Assembly (NCBI GenBank): GCA_029339195.1
Contig: JAPTJF010000214.1
Location: 1-64,000, forward strand
Direction of reading: 5' to 3'
Source of the DNA: Micractinium sp. NFX-FRZ
Lineage: Eukaryota > Chlorophyta > Trebouxiophyceae > Chlorellales > Chlorellaceae
DNA: 64,000 nucleotides
Shown here: one piece after another, positions 11,423-21,427 of the stretch
Layout: each line of letters begins with the position of its first letter
Position numbering within the stretch: position 1 is the stretch's first letter
Program-made: the position numbers and the translations under genes
Notes under the pieces: generated by a model
Databases searched by the model: none
Told to the model about the DNA's origin: nothing
The model's input: only the letters and a program-made list of their open reading frames with translations

Positions 11423-14400
11423 TCATGCATGCGCGACATACGACCACATGCAGGCCACTGCAGACAGGGGGCGAGGGGACAGTGGGTGTGGTTAGGTGGT
11501 AGGGCGTGGGCGGGGACATGGGGAGAGGGGTAGGCAGCACACAAGCCAAGATGCTGCAGGGCTGCCCCTGCAGGGCTGCCCCCACCACTGCAGGCGAGGC
11601 CCTTGCCAGGGAGAGAAGCAGCCAGCGCTGCGACCTGGGCTCCCCGCCCGCCTCGCCACTCCAAGAACCCTCACCTGCAGGCATCACAAACATCATGCAG
11701 TCTGCCAGCCCAGGCTGCCTGCAGTCCTGCGCCCCCGCCGGCCCGCGCGCTGCCGCACCCGCCGCCTGCTGGCCTTGGCCCCGCTGCTGCTGCCCGCCGT
11801 GCCCTGGCGCCGGCGCCGGCGCCGGCGTGTCCGATGGAGCTGAGCTGGCGGCGATGTTGTGCTGCGCCAGGAAGGCGCGCCGGCTGTGCAGCTCTGTTGC
11901 CCAGATGAGGCATGTGGGCAGCACAAAGCCCAGCAGCAGCTGGCTGCAATGGGTCGCGGGGCGAGGGGGGCAGGGGGCGGGGATCGTTGTGCGCTAGCGC
12001 GCCACGTCATGTGTGTGGCTGCGCCGCTGACGGGCAAGAAGACAGGCCTTGGCCAGCAGCGACCCGGCTGTGGGATGGTTGAATGTATCCATGGGGCAGA
12101 AGAAGGAAAAATCCCCAATGACCGGGGTGCCTCCCCAATTGCTCCCCCCGCGCACCCTCACCTCAGCGGCTGGTACCTCAAGCACAGCTCCACGTCACTA
12201 GCGGGCACGGACGCGGCCGTTGCTGCTGCGCCAGCTGCCCCCAGCTGCCCCACCGCCGCACTCGCGGCGTCTGGCGCCGTGGTGGCGTGGATGCAGGCCA
12301 CCCGCACCGCCTCGCGCGCCCCCGGCGGGGCTGCCAGCACGGCGGCTGCGCAGGCGCGGCTGGCCTGGTATACAGCAACCCACGCCCCTGTGCGCAGGCT
12401 GGTGAGGAGGCGGGCGAAGCGGTGCACCAGCTTGCGCTGGAGTGCCTGGTAGGCATACCTGGGGAGACGAGCAGACACGGGAAGGGTGGGGGAGAGGGGC
12501 GCAGCTGTGAGATTCAAGCTCTGGGCGTGCACTTCGGGGGGGCCGGTGCCGCCCAGTGCCTGCCGCCAGCGTTGCCGCTCTGCCCAACCCCACACCCATC
12601 GCCCGCCGGCCTTCCGGGGCCACCGCCGGCGCCGCTACGCCGCCCGCTCCCAGCCACTGGCCCACCCACCTCCTGGGAATGGAGGGCAATGAGCCTCCAC
12701 CCCTCCCCTGCCCACCCCCACTCACTGGATTGGGAGGTTGCATGAGCAGAGGGTGCGGTTGAAGCTCAGCAATATTACTGTGAGCGCTGCTTGCTGCGGC
12801 AGCGCATACCTGCAGGGGGCGCGGTGCAAGGGGACGGCGGGGCGGTCGGCAGGGCTGTGGCAACAGAGTGCGGTGGCTGAGGGAGTGCCAGTGCCGCCGT
12901 GAGGTTGTGGGATGGGATGGCAATATACCGAAGCAGCGCAGGCACGAAACCGTGGCTGGGGTGCTGGGCGTCGGCGGCATCAGCACACCACACCACAACC
13001 CTCCCTCCCCCCCGCTTGCCTGAAGGGCAGGCTCCCCCAGATGGAGTTGAACAGCTGCCAGAGCACACCATTGCCCGTCAGCAGCACCGCCGCCATCTGC
13101 AGGGGGGGCCATGTGCAGTGCCATGTGAAAAGCCATGTCAGTGCGCAGTGCAGTGCGCGGTGCAGTGCCATGTGCAGTGCGCGGTGCACTGCAGTGCGCT
13201 GTGAAGTGCCGTGGATTTCATCACAGAGCGCTGACGGGGCACACGCTGCCGTGAGGAGGGTGCGTCGTCATTCGCCGCATGTCATTTTGCGTTCGCGGCG
13301 TCATTTGCTGGGTGCGGCGTCACGTGCGCTGCTTCGGCCCCTGCCTGGTGTGGTTGTGGCCGCACCCCTGGGCGCCGCTTCACACACACACAGCAGCAAC
13401 CAGCTGCACCCGACGCGCCTGGAAGGTGGAGGGCACGCCATTGGCGGGGCTGGGGTCTGCAGCGGGCATGGAGCACACCAGCAGAGTGAGAGCGCAGGTG
13501 GCTGGGGGCGACAGCTTTCAGCGCAGGTGGCTGGGGGCTGCAGCTCTTCTACTCGCCCCCCACGAGGCGAGCGCAGCCGCCCACCTGGTCGCTGCGCTGC
13601 ACCACCAAGGCGCCCCCCAGCGCACTTATACCATCATTAAGCACCCGCTGGGCTCACAGATGTGGTGGTGGGTGTAGCATCCCAGCGCCATCTGCAGCAG
13701 GTTGTCACACACCTTGAGGGGCAGCCACCACCTGCGGGCGGGCAGGCGGGCGGGCGGGCAGGCAGGCAGGTGGGCAGGCTCACGGTCAGGCGGTCACATG
13801 TTGTGCGAAGCAAGGAGCACTCTCAGGGCCGAGACCCGCTCACCCTCAGCAGCAGCACCAAGAGCGCAGGGCGTCATACTTGCATAGATCCCCAGGGAGC
13901 CATACTTGCCACACTTGCCTCAGGTAGGTGGCGTGCGGCAGATGGTGCGCGACCGCCGGCAGCAGCAGGACCGCCAGCACGGCAGCGCCGGCAGCCCACT
14001 CTCCAGAGACCAGCACCCTGAGCAGGACCACCGACCAGACGCCGGCGCGGTTCAAGTGGAACTGTTGCGTCCAGCGGGCAGCAGCGGCGGGGAGGGGACG
14101 GCGGCGGTCAGGCCGAGGCGGCACAACGGGGGGTGGGCGGCACAGAATAGAGCAAGCATATGATGGCAGGGGGCGGGAGCTCAGAGGAAGGCAGGGGTAC
14201 AGAAAGGGTGGCACACGCAGGCAAGGGGCAGCATTGGCGGGGCAGCAAGGGGTGCTGGCGGGAAGGTGGCGCCGCCTGTGCTGCACACGGCCTCCGTGAA
14301 GAACAGTGCCGCATCAGGCTCGCCGCAGCGTGCAACCCGTAACTCACCTTGCCACGAGGCTTCCAAGCCACAGGGCAGACACTGCTGTTGCGGGGCCGCG

Positions 14401-14643
14401 GCGGTCCCGCATGGAAGGTCACATTTACCGCCCAACGCCCTCCGGCACTCCTCTGAGAGCTCTCACCTGCTTTCCCATGTGCCTGCTGCGGCTGGCTGCA
14501 AGCGCTGTGAACTCCTTCTCCAGCGCCCGGTCCTTGAAGCGCAGGTCCGCTTCCATGAGCTCAGACGGGGCTGTTCCGGGTCGTGGCATTTCGGGAACCA
14601 ATTCCCAAAGAGGCGAGATACTGACGGCGGCACGGTCCTGCAT
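11423..14643 (-). CDS. Multi-pass membrane protein, probable paralogue of the 47.4-kb gene
   Basis: Function not recognised. Best phase-consistent model, 393 residues: exons 14643-14467, 14061-13919, 13731-13713, 13647-13632, 13456-13392, 13096-13020, 12809-12726, 12458-12162, 11943-11675, 11457-11423. The 19-base and 16-base exons are weak and could be modelled differently; the rest are solid. Residues 1-59 form a charged N-terminal helix (ALEKEFTALAASRSRH); then come hydrophobic segments (AAGAAVLAVLLLPAVAHHL, QAALTVILLSF, LGFVLPTCLIW) and an Ala-rich loop. The ending VACMWSYVAHA is on its own short exon. Two introns use GC donors (GAG/GCAAGT at 13919, CAG/GCAAGC at 13020). Segments PQQAALTVILL and LLLGFVLPTCLIWATE match those of the 47.4-kb gene, which is almost the same length (402). 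Confidence 0.65.
13110..13215. repeat. Degenerate GTGCAGT/CATGTGC repeat tract in an intron
   Basis: Short units of CAGTGC, CATGTGCAGT and GCGGTGCAGTG recur about ten times in roughly 100 bases, within an intron of the 11.4-14.6 kb gene. A second array of GCGTCAT-like units follows at about 13262-13325. Confidence 0.6.
13491..13538. repeat. Two-copy tandem repeat, period 29 bp
   Basis: AGCGCAGGTGGCTGGGGGC occurs at 13491-13509 and again at 13520-13538 without mismatch, inside an intron. On the gene's strand both copies read CCCCCAGCCACCTGCG, which resembles a splice acceptor. Confidence 0.75.
13736..13782. repeat. GGGC/GGCA simple repeat
   Basis: A run of GCGGGCGGGCAGGCGGGCGG type. On the minus, transcribed strand it reads as CCTGCC/CCCGCC directly upstream of the acceptor of the 13731 exon, acting as its pyrimidine-rich tract. 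Confidence 0.6.
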
Positions 14644-15585
14644 CTGCCAGGTCACAGGGCGCCGCTGTGCCAGTGCAGCTGGCCAGGCAGCGCTGCCTAG
14701 CTAGCTGGACAGTGCACACCCTGTATCCCAAGTGCATATGTGGCCGTACCCTAATCCTATCAGGCTCGTTGTAGTAATGTAGCACATGCATGGCTGCAGT
14801 GTGGGCGCAGCAATCGGGAGGTGGCCAAGCAAACGGCCATGCCAAGGCGGAGCCAACTGGTGCGGTACAAACTTGTGCTGGCGGCAGCTGGTACCCACAC
14901 ACAGCTGTTGACATCAGAGTGGGCAGCCGTGGATACAATGCAGGCCAGTGTGTTCGGGAAGAATTGATTGCAGGCACTGACGCTGCCCGCCAATCAAACA
15001 ATGCCTGCATCTTCGGCAGTTTGACGCGAGAGTGCTGTTGCGCTGCCTGCCCACCCTGGCGCTGCCAGGCGCCGCATCAGCCAGCCAGCATTGCCACTGT
15101 GATCATCTCTGCAGGGGTTCCTTGCAGGCGTGCAGAGCGGCAGTGGGCGCTAGCTGGGAGGCACTTGCCATTCGTGCATGCATGGCAAGTCTTCTCAAAA
15201 GCCTCTCTTGGAGGCAGGCCCGCCTTGCGGCTACACACCGGCGGAGCAGTGCCCGGTATGCACGAGCTGTTTGTTTTACCGAAAGCACTAATGTAGAAAC
15301 AGAAACTTCTGTGAGCTCATTTCCAATCCAAGAGGGAGCTGTGGCGCGTTAAGCCCCAGAGCAGCCCACCGCGGTCCTGCCACTCCGGCAGAGCGGGCAC
15401 AGCATGGGCACCGCCAAGTCTCGCCTGGACTTGCCGCCGTGGTATTTCAGGGCGCTTGCATCTGCGGGTAGTCCACTTCTTCATATTTTGCTCTTGCACT
15501 GCCACCGCACGTCTGCAAGTGCAAACGCGGCGCCCTACGCGGCGCTCGGGCGCAGGCCTGCGCTCGGCCTCGCTAGCCTGCGCTC
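14644..15585. promoter_or_regulatory. Divergent intergenic region, bidirectional promoter candidate
   Basis: This 0.94-kb stretch separates the minus-strand membrane protein from the plus-strand F-box gene. No coding exon or RNA gene is convincing. It is less GC-rich than the flanking exons. An in-frame-looking ATG at 15403 belongs to a different frame from the F-box start and ends quickly. Promoter role is inferred from gene orientation only. Confidence 0.4.
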
Positions 15586-18500
15586 ATGGCCGGCGTGTGC
15601 GACCTTCCCGATGCGCTGGTGTCTCTCATCATGGCGCAGCTGCCGTGGGATGACCGCGTGAAGGTGGCCCCGCTGGTCTGCCGCCAGTGGCGCCGGGCGG
15701 CGGCGGCTCCCTCGTCCGCCTGGGCGGAGGTCGAGGTGAGCATCCAAACAGTGCGGCCCTCGGAAGGACGCTGGACCAGGAAAGAGAACCAGGAGCTACA
15801 CTTTGTTTTGCCTCTCTGGCAACATGCCTGGCAATATGCGGTGCCCACCAGCGCTCCTCCTCCTCCGTGCTCCTCCTCCCACCCCCGCCCCCCGCCTGCA
15901 GTGCAAGTGCAGCAGCCTGGCCCAGTTCCACGGCCTCATGCGCTGGCTGCGCACCCGCATGCCTGCCGTGCGCCGCCTGCGCCTGTCCCTACTGGCAAGC
16001 CCACAGGACCGGCGTCGGCGGTATGGCAGCCACTGCGCCGCGGCTCTGCGTGCGCTGGCGGCACGGCTGGCAGCGGCTGCCCAGCTGCAGTCGCTGTCCC
16101 TGTCCTGGGATGTGATTCCGGGCGCCGGCTGTGACGCCGAGGGCACGTGGGAGCAGAGGAGGGCGCTGCAGCTCCCCCTGCACCTGGCCGCCCTGCTCCC
16201 CCTGCCCAGCCGCACCGCGCGCCGCTCCCACCGCCCGCTGGCGCTGCCACTGAGCAGCCTGGAGCTGAGCTGCGCCGCGGGGGTGGTGCTGTGCCCGGAA
16301 CTGCGCCACCTGCTGCCCACCCTGCGCCAACTGCACATCGGACCCTCCAGGTCCGCTCAGCTGGGCGGCCAGGCTGAACATTGGAGGCTGCTGAGGCCAC
16401 TCAGCCGTGCCTGTGCCGGCTGGCCGCTGTGCCACCCGCCCCGCCCCGCACTACACACTCCTTGCAGCCTGTGCTTCAAGCACTCACTTCGGTATAGTCC
16501 AACGCACTGTTCAAGCCCTGCCCTCTCTTTCCTTCCGCCTTGGCAGGGTTGCGTATGTGCCCAGCGGCCCGCTCGTCGCGGCCCCGCCTGTCAAGCCCTC
16601 CAGCCCCAGCCCCGCCTGCCAGCCTGCGCCCCTCTGGCTCCCCCCCGCCCTCACCTCGCTGTGCCTCAGCGCCGTGGGCGCACTCAACTCCCTGTCGGCC
16701 CTGGGCCCCTCCCTCCCAGCCGCCCTGCCCGCCCTGCGCTGCCTGCGCCTGACCCTGGACGAGGAGATGGAGGAGACGGATGACGATGGCGGCCTGACCG
16801 CCAGGGTGGGGGCGGCCACTGGGCGCCTGCTGGAGGGGATGCTGCCGCTGGCGGGGCAGCTGCAGGTAGGGTGGGCGGGTGGGCGTGGGGAGCAGGCCCA
16901 GCCAACATGTGTGGCGCGACACTGGCAGGGCTGTGCCTCCATTTCCAGCCCACATGTGCTGCCACACACGGCCAGCTGTCTGCCTCGCATGCTGGACATT
17001 GCTGGCGTCTGTAGAAGCTTCAACTGCCCCAGTTCCCGCTCCGCCTCACATTGTTTCTGCTGCTGCTGCTGCTGTGGACCCGCCTCCCGCCCGCCGCAGA
17101 GCCTGCAGCTGCCCCCCCGCTGCCTGGCCCCTCCCATCCTCGCAAGCTTCACGGCGCTGCGCACCCTGCTGGCGCCCCGACAGCCGGCGGAGCAGGATGT
17201 GGTCGCCTTCCGGGAGCTCTGGTCCGACATTCTCTTCCACCTGAGGTTGGGGCGGGCGGGGGAGGGGGAGGGGAAGTGGGGGGAATGGGGACGTGTGTGT
17301 TTGAAGGGGAGGTTGCTGGCCTCACGCCCCTAGGGGGCGGCACTGCTCTTCACTGCTCTGCCCACCTGCCTGTCCTGCCTGGGCCTGGGAAAAGCTGCCC
17401 GGATCAAGCAGGGACGCAAAGCAGCGATGCAGCCCAGGAAGGCCGCCTGAAACCCTCTCAAGTCCCTCCCCTCTCAACTACCTCCCTGCCCACCCCTCTC
17501 ACCTCCCTGCCCGCTTACTGAGCCGTGCTGTACCCCTGTCGCCTCCCTTCCCCCACGCACCCACAGGCGGCTGCACACCCTTGACCTCTCCCTGCATTTG
17601 GGTGACGCCGCCTACACCGACACCTGCCAGCTCCCCCTGCGCCTGGAGGAGCTCCCCGCCAGCCTGCGCCACCTGCGCCTCGCCACCAGCCCCGCCCTGG
17701 ACCTCCCCCTGCCCGCCGGCGACTACCTGCGGTAAGGCTGGGGGCGGGGCATGCTGCGTGTGTGGGCATGCTGTGTGTGGCGGTCAAGGGAGGGACTGGC
17801 GGCGGCGGGCTGGGGATCTTGGGGGACGTGCCGCCCATTCCATGCAAGGAGCGCCCACCCAGCCTGCGCTGGGGGTGCACACGTGGCGGGGCGGTGCCAG
17901 TCGACGAGACATGCAGCTCAACCCTCCGTCGCCCCTGCCTGCTGCCCCTGCTGCAGTGGCCTTACGCGGCTGTGCCTGCCCCCCCTGGCGGCCCTGCGCC
18001 TGGCCCCGCTGCTGCCTTTCATGCCAGAGGTCGGTGCGCCGGGGTGGGAGGGGGCTGGCGGGGCGGGTGTGCCTTGCCAGCACGGCCTGCTACTTCCCGT
18101 GACATGCTCCTTTTGCAGCCACGCTGTCGCCGACAACGTGGTTGCTGCCACTGCTATGGCGGGCACTCCTTTGGCGATGCGACTCCGGCCGCTCTGCCCA
18201 TCCCGTCCTGCCCCTGGCGGCAGCCTAGCCTGCCGACTCCCCCAAGGGTGCCTCCTCCCCTGCCCTGCCGCAGTTCTCCTGCCTGGAGGTGGCCTCCGAG
18301 TATGAGCACGGCGCCGTCGTGCACGTGCCCGCCTCGGGAACCGCGGGCAGCGGCGACGAGGCGCTGGATGCAGCGGCAGCCGCCGCAGCCGCCCTGCCCC
18401 TGAGCACCCTCCAGGATCAGGCGGCGGCGGCAGGCGCGCTTGCGGTGGCCCTGGCCAGGCACCCACGCTTCCACACCCTCAGGCTGGTGGCTGGTGACGG

Positions 18501-18624
18501 GGACTGGGTGCCCCAGGCTCCCGCCCTGCTGGCGCTGCGCCTGCAGCGGCTGAGCCGACGGGTGGAGGTGGAGATGGGGCCTAGCTGGGGTGGCGCTGCT
18601 GCCAGGGATGCGCAGCATAGCTAG
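15586..18624 (+). CDS. F-box protein with leucine-rich repeats
   Basis: Likely substrate adaptor of an SCF ubiquitin ligase. Exons 15586-15735, 15902-16350, 16547-16865, 17100-17245, 17567-17731, 17957-18029, 18274-18624 join in phase to 550 residues. The F-box is residues 5-45: DLPDALVSLIMAQLPWDDRV then VAPLVCRQWRRAA, with the usual Leu-Pro, Val and Cys-x-x-Trp marks. The rest holds irregular leucine-rich units such as LQSLSLSW, LSSLELSC, LRQLHIG, LTSLCLSAVGAL, LRCLRLTLD, LHTLDLSLH, LRHLRLAT, LTRLCLPPL. An acidic patch (DEEMEETDDD) falls in exon 3. The start was chosen because the F-box begins six residues after the ATG, typical of this family. The substrate cannot be guessed. Confidence 0.88.
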
Positions 18625-18945
18625 AGCAGCAACATGGTGGCAATGAAGATGCTATGCTTGATTGATTGATTGATTTGATTAAAATATTAATTGTGTTTAT
18701 CTTTCCAGTTCACTGCTAACTGCCGCATTTCTGCACGCTTCCCTTCAAGCCTTTTTGGTCTGCAAACTGACCTCTTGACACGGCCTTATCATTTTCTCTC
18801 TTGTGATCCCACTCTGAGCTTATCTTGGGAAGGGTCATCTTTACAATCAAGTCCCAGTCAAAGGGGGTTGTGGTGAGCTGCATGTTCAGGCGGCGTGTGG
18901 TTCATTGGGGTTGCCTTGTGGTGTCTGTGGGTGCACTGCCGACAC

Positions 18946-19055
18946 GCAAGGAGGCGGCAGCGCAAGGGGGGGGTCGCTACAACGGGGTGGATGGCGCTAG
19001 TTGGGGAGGGAGCACTGCTGACCCACGAGGAGGCGGCAGCGCAAAGGGGACATGT
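18946..19055. repeat. Direct repeat of about 22 bp in the 3' intergenic region
   Basis: AGGAGGCGGCAGCGCAA occurs near 18949 and again near 19027, about 79 bases apart. The segment lies between the convergent F-box and GRF genes. Apart from the repeat and an AT-rich TGATTGATTGATT tract near 18660, 18625-19569 shows no gene. Confidence 0.5.
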
Positions 19056-19569
19056 ATTGGTACAGGCTCGAGGCTTGAGCCAAGAGGGTTTTGGCCAGAG
19101 TTTTGCCGCAGCTGCAGTGCACCGCTGCAAGGCACTTAGTAAGCTGCTCTCCTGGCTAGGGCAGCGCCTGTGCCGCAGGCGGTTGGCTGCATCATGCTTT
19201 GTGGGGCCACGCTAGCAGGGTTGTAGGTGGCACACTCACGTCAAAGCATGGCAGCGCCGTTGGGCCGCAGCCCGACTGCCCGCGCACACTAGCTGCCATC
19301 ATTCAGAGGTTGCCAGCGTGGCGCCTGCAGTGCAATGGGAGGGCCCAGAAGTATACATCCAATTGAGAGAGCAGCAAAAAGGCTCATGCACGATACGCCT
19401 CAACAGGCGCCACAACGAGAGCAAAGGCCCAGCTGCATGTGGCATGCGTGTTGCGAATAGGTGCGCCTGTCCCGTCCCCGCCTGTCCTGCCCTGCCCACA
19501 CCCTGCCCTGCCCCGCCTGCGGGGCGACTCACCGCGGTAGGGGCTCGGCAGTACCTGTTGGGGCCCAGC

Positions 19570-19977
19570 TCAGCGGCCCAGCGGGGCCATAAAGCGGGTC
19601 AGGTGCTCCATGTCCTCCAGGTGCACCTCAAACGCGTCCACGTCCTCCTCCCAGCAGAAGTAGTCGCAGCGGTCGGGGTGGCCAATGGGGAGGTAGCACC
19701 TGAAGAAGTTCCTGCAGTCCAGGGCGGGGTGGGCAGGCAGAGGCAGAGGCTGAGCATCAGGCTGTGGACAGGCTACGAGGAACCCTTAGCATCCGATTGT
19801 AACGATTGGATAGGTGTGGCACGATCTGCCAAGGGTGAGCGTCCGCAACCTATCGAGTCCGCTCACAGCGTACTGGAGCTTACTCACGTGCCGACCCGGG
19901 CGGGACTTGCCCTCACGCGTCACAACCCAGCGCTTGGCCTTCTTGCCACAGTGACAGCGGGGGCGCGGCCTGGGCAT
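19570..19977 (-). CDS. Small GRF-type zinc-finger protein
   Basis: Two exons, 19977-19892 and 19711-19570, give 75 residues. The single domain fits the GRF zinc finger (Gly-Arg-Phe, here GRNFF): CHCGKKAKRWVVTREGK, then RPGRNFFRCYL, then DRCDYFCWEED. The ligand pattern is C-x-C...C...C, and the closing aromatic FCWEED matches the family. GRF fingers bind single-stranded or structured nucleic acid in topoisomerase III, APE2 and NEIL3; this one stands alone with an acidic tail (EVHLEDMEHLTRF). The exon junction is odd: the strong GT donor after 19888 gives the wrong phase, whereas a GC donor at 19891-19890 keeps GR/NFF intact. Either the intron is GC-AG with a weak site, or the gene is damaged. 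Upstream exons cannot be excluded. Confidence 0.7.
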
Positions 19978-21427
19978 CTTGAGGTCGGCTGCACATCAGA
20001 ACATGTGTGGGGGCTGGAACACTACGAATTACAGGGGCGTTTTATGAGAAGTAATGCTAGCGAAGTTTTCCCATTACCTTCTAATGGGAGGTCTGGGCGA
20101 GCCTCAGCTGGGCCCATTACAGCTGCCATTTCCCCCATAACACCCCATAACCCCCCGTTCCACACCATCAATTTGGCTAATAGTTACTTTGAGTAACGGA
20201 GAGTAATGAGGCCGTGCCGTCCATTACCGACCATAACTCCCCGCTGCAGCCAATTCACCCGGATGTGCGCCCCAGCGGGGCGAGCCTAGTTTCCATATTG
20301 TGAGTGTTGAAGAACACTATTGGTCTGGGTTTGTGAACATCTGTGCCACCTGCAAGGAGTTGATGTGGCTGTGTGCAGCCACTGCGCCTCGTTCCCCTGG
20401 CGCCGCCCACCAACGGTGCGCCCACCAACGGTGTGGCGGGTCAACCGCAAGGTCCGCCCAAGCTAGGCAGCATTGGGCCGCCACGCATCGAGCTCTACGC
20501 AGCACACAGAGAGAGAGTAGCAGCCACAGAGCTGCAACAGTGCGTCAGCACCTCGGCCATACTGGAAGGCTGCCCTGCAAGGCTACATGCTACCCTTGCA
20601 AGCTGCTGCCTGTCGGCGCCCGCGGGGACGGCAGCCGGTGGGGGCGGCAGCGGCGGCCGTCACAGACGGTCGGCTGCCTTGCTGTCGGGCGATGCGGGGA
20701 CTCGTGCAGAGCGATTTGCACATTTCAGAAGGCCTGTGCTGTGCTAGAGGGAGCGTGGGTTCTGCGCGGGCAGGCGCGATTCGGCAAACCCCTTCGAAGG
20801 CAGGTGGTGTGGAGACAGGGAAGCCCGGCTGGCCATCGGTCTCCAATCTGCCCTCAAATCTCCGCAATCTGGTGCCAATCTGCCACCAACCCACTTGCCG
20901 CCGTTCCACCCTGCCTGAGCTGCACCAGTCGCACCTGGAAGGAACGCCGAGCGCGCGAGACGAACGGGCGAACGAAGGCGGCGACAGATACTAGGTATCA
21001 GTGCCTGCAGGGTTGCAGGAGCAGGATGCGAGCGGACCGGTGAGTGGTAGAGAGTGGCAGGGAGTGCCAGAATGGACATGCACTCGCTGTTGACACTGTT
21101 AAATCGAGAGAAGTGTCCAAAAAGGTTGATGGCAGTGCGAAACGACCGCAGGGGGCGCGTATGCGCGGTGGGTTGTAGACCTGCTGGCAGGGCAGGGGTG
21201 CCTGCTGCTCTCCCTTGCATGCAAAACGCCAACCGAGACTCACCGCTCACAATAACGTCGAGAGTAGGGTATCAGCAGCCAGAGCGGTGGTAAGTAGCCC
21301 CCCTCCTGGGTCCGCAACCTTGAGAAGAAAGGTGTCCGCATGAAACACACGAGGCTGCCCGGCAGGCGCTTTGCTCTTCCTGAGAGCTTCATTCCGAACC
21401 TTGGCATGTCACAGTGCAGCCGATAGG
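19978..21427. other. 1.45-kb intergenic region without a supported gene
   Basis: Unusually AT-rich near 20040-20230, where CATTAC/GTAATG recurs. It includes an inverted repeat, CCCATTA at 20070-20076 and TAATGGG at 20082-20088. A 15-bp unit (CGCCCACCAACGGTG) is tandemly doubled at about 20404-20433. Open frames here lack codon character and domain matches. It lies between the starts of the divergent GRF and CWQH-motif genes and may hold their promoters or remnants of a small mobile element. Confidence 0.4.

Noticed and set aside
13569..13632. Extension of the 13647 exon to SALGGALVVQRSDQ
   Set aside because: It reads well but leaves the next junction out of phase. Kept only as an uncertainty of that gene model.
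14348..14381. Candidate extra exon (CLPCGLEASWQ) of the 11.4-14.6 kb gene with a good GTGAGT donor
   Set aside because: Including it shifts the next membrane segment out of frame. Direct joining of 14467 to 14061 keeps phase.
19318..20196. Plus-strand open frame of 292 codons
   Set aside because: It is antisense to the GRF gene. The minus strand gives a clear zinc-finger pattern across two exons.
20300..21043. Plus-strand frame of 247 codons with tandem HQRCAHQRC
   Set aside because: The repeat comes from a 15-bp DNA duplication. There is no domain, and the frame is broken by no plausible gene structure.
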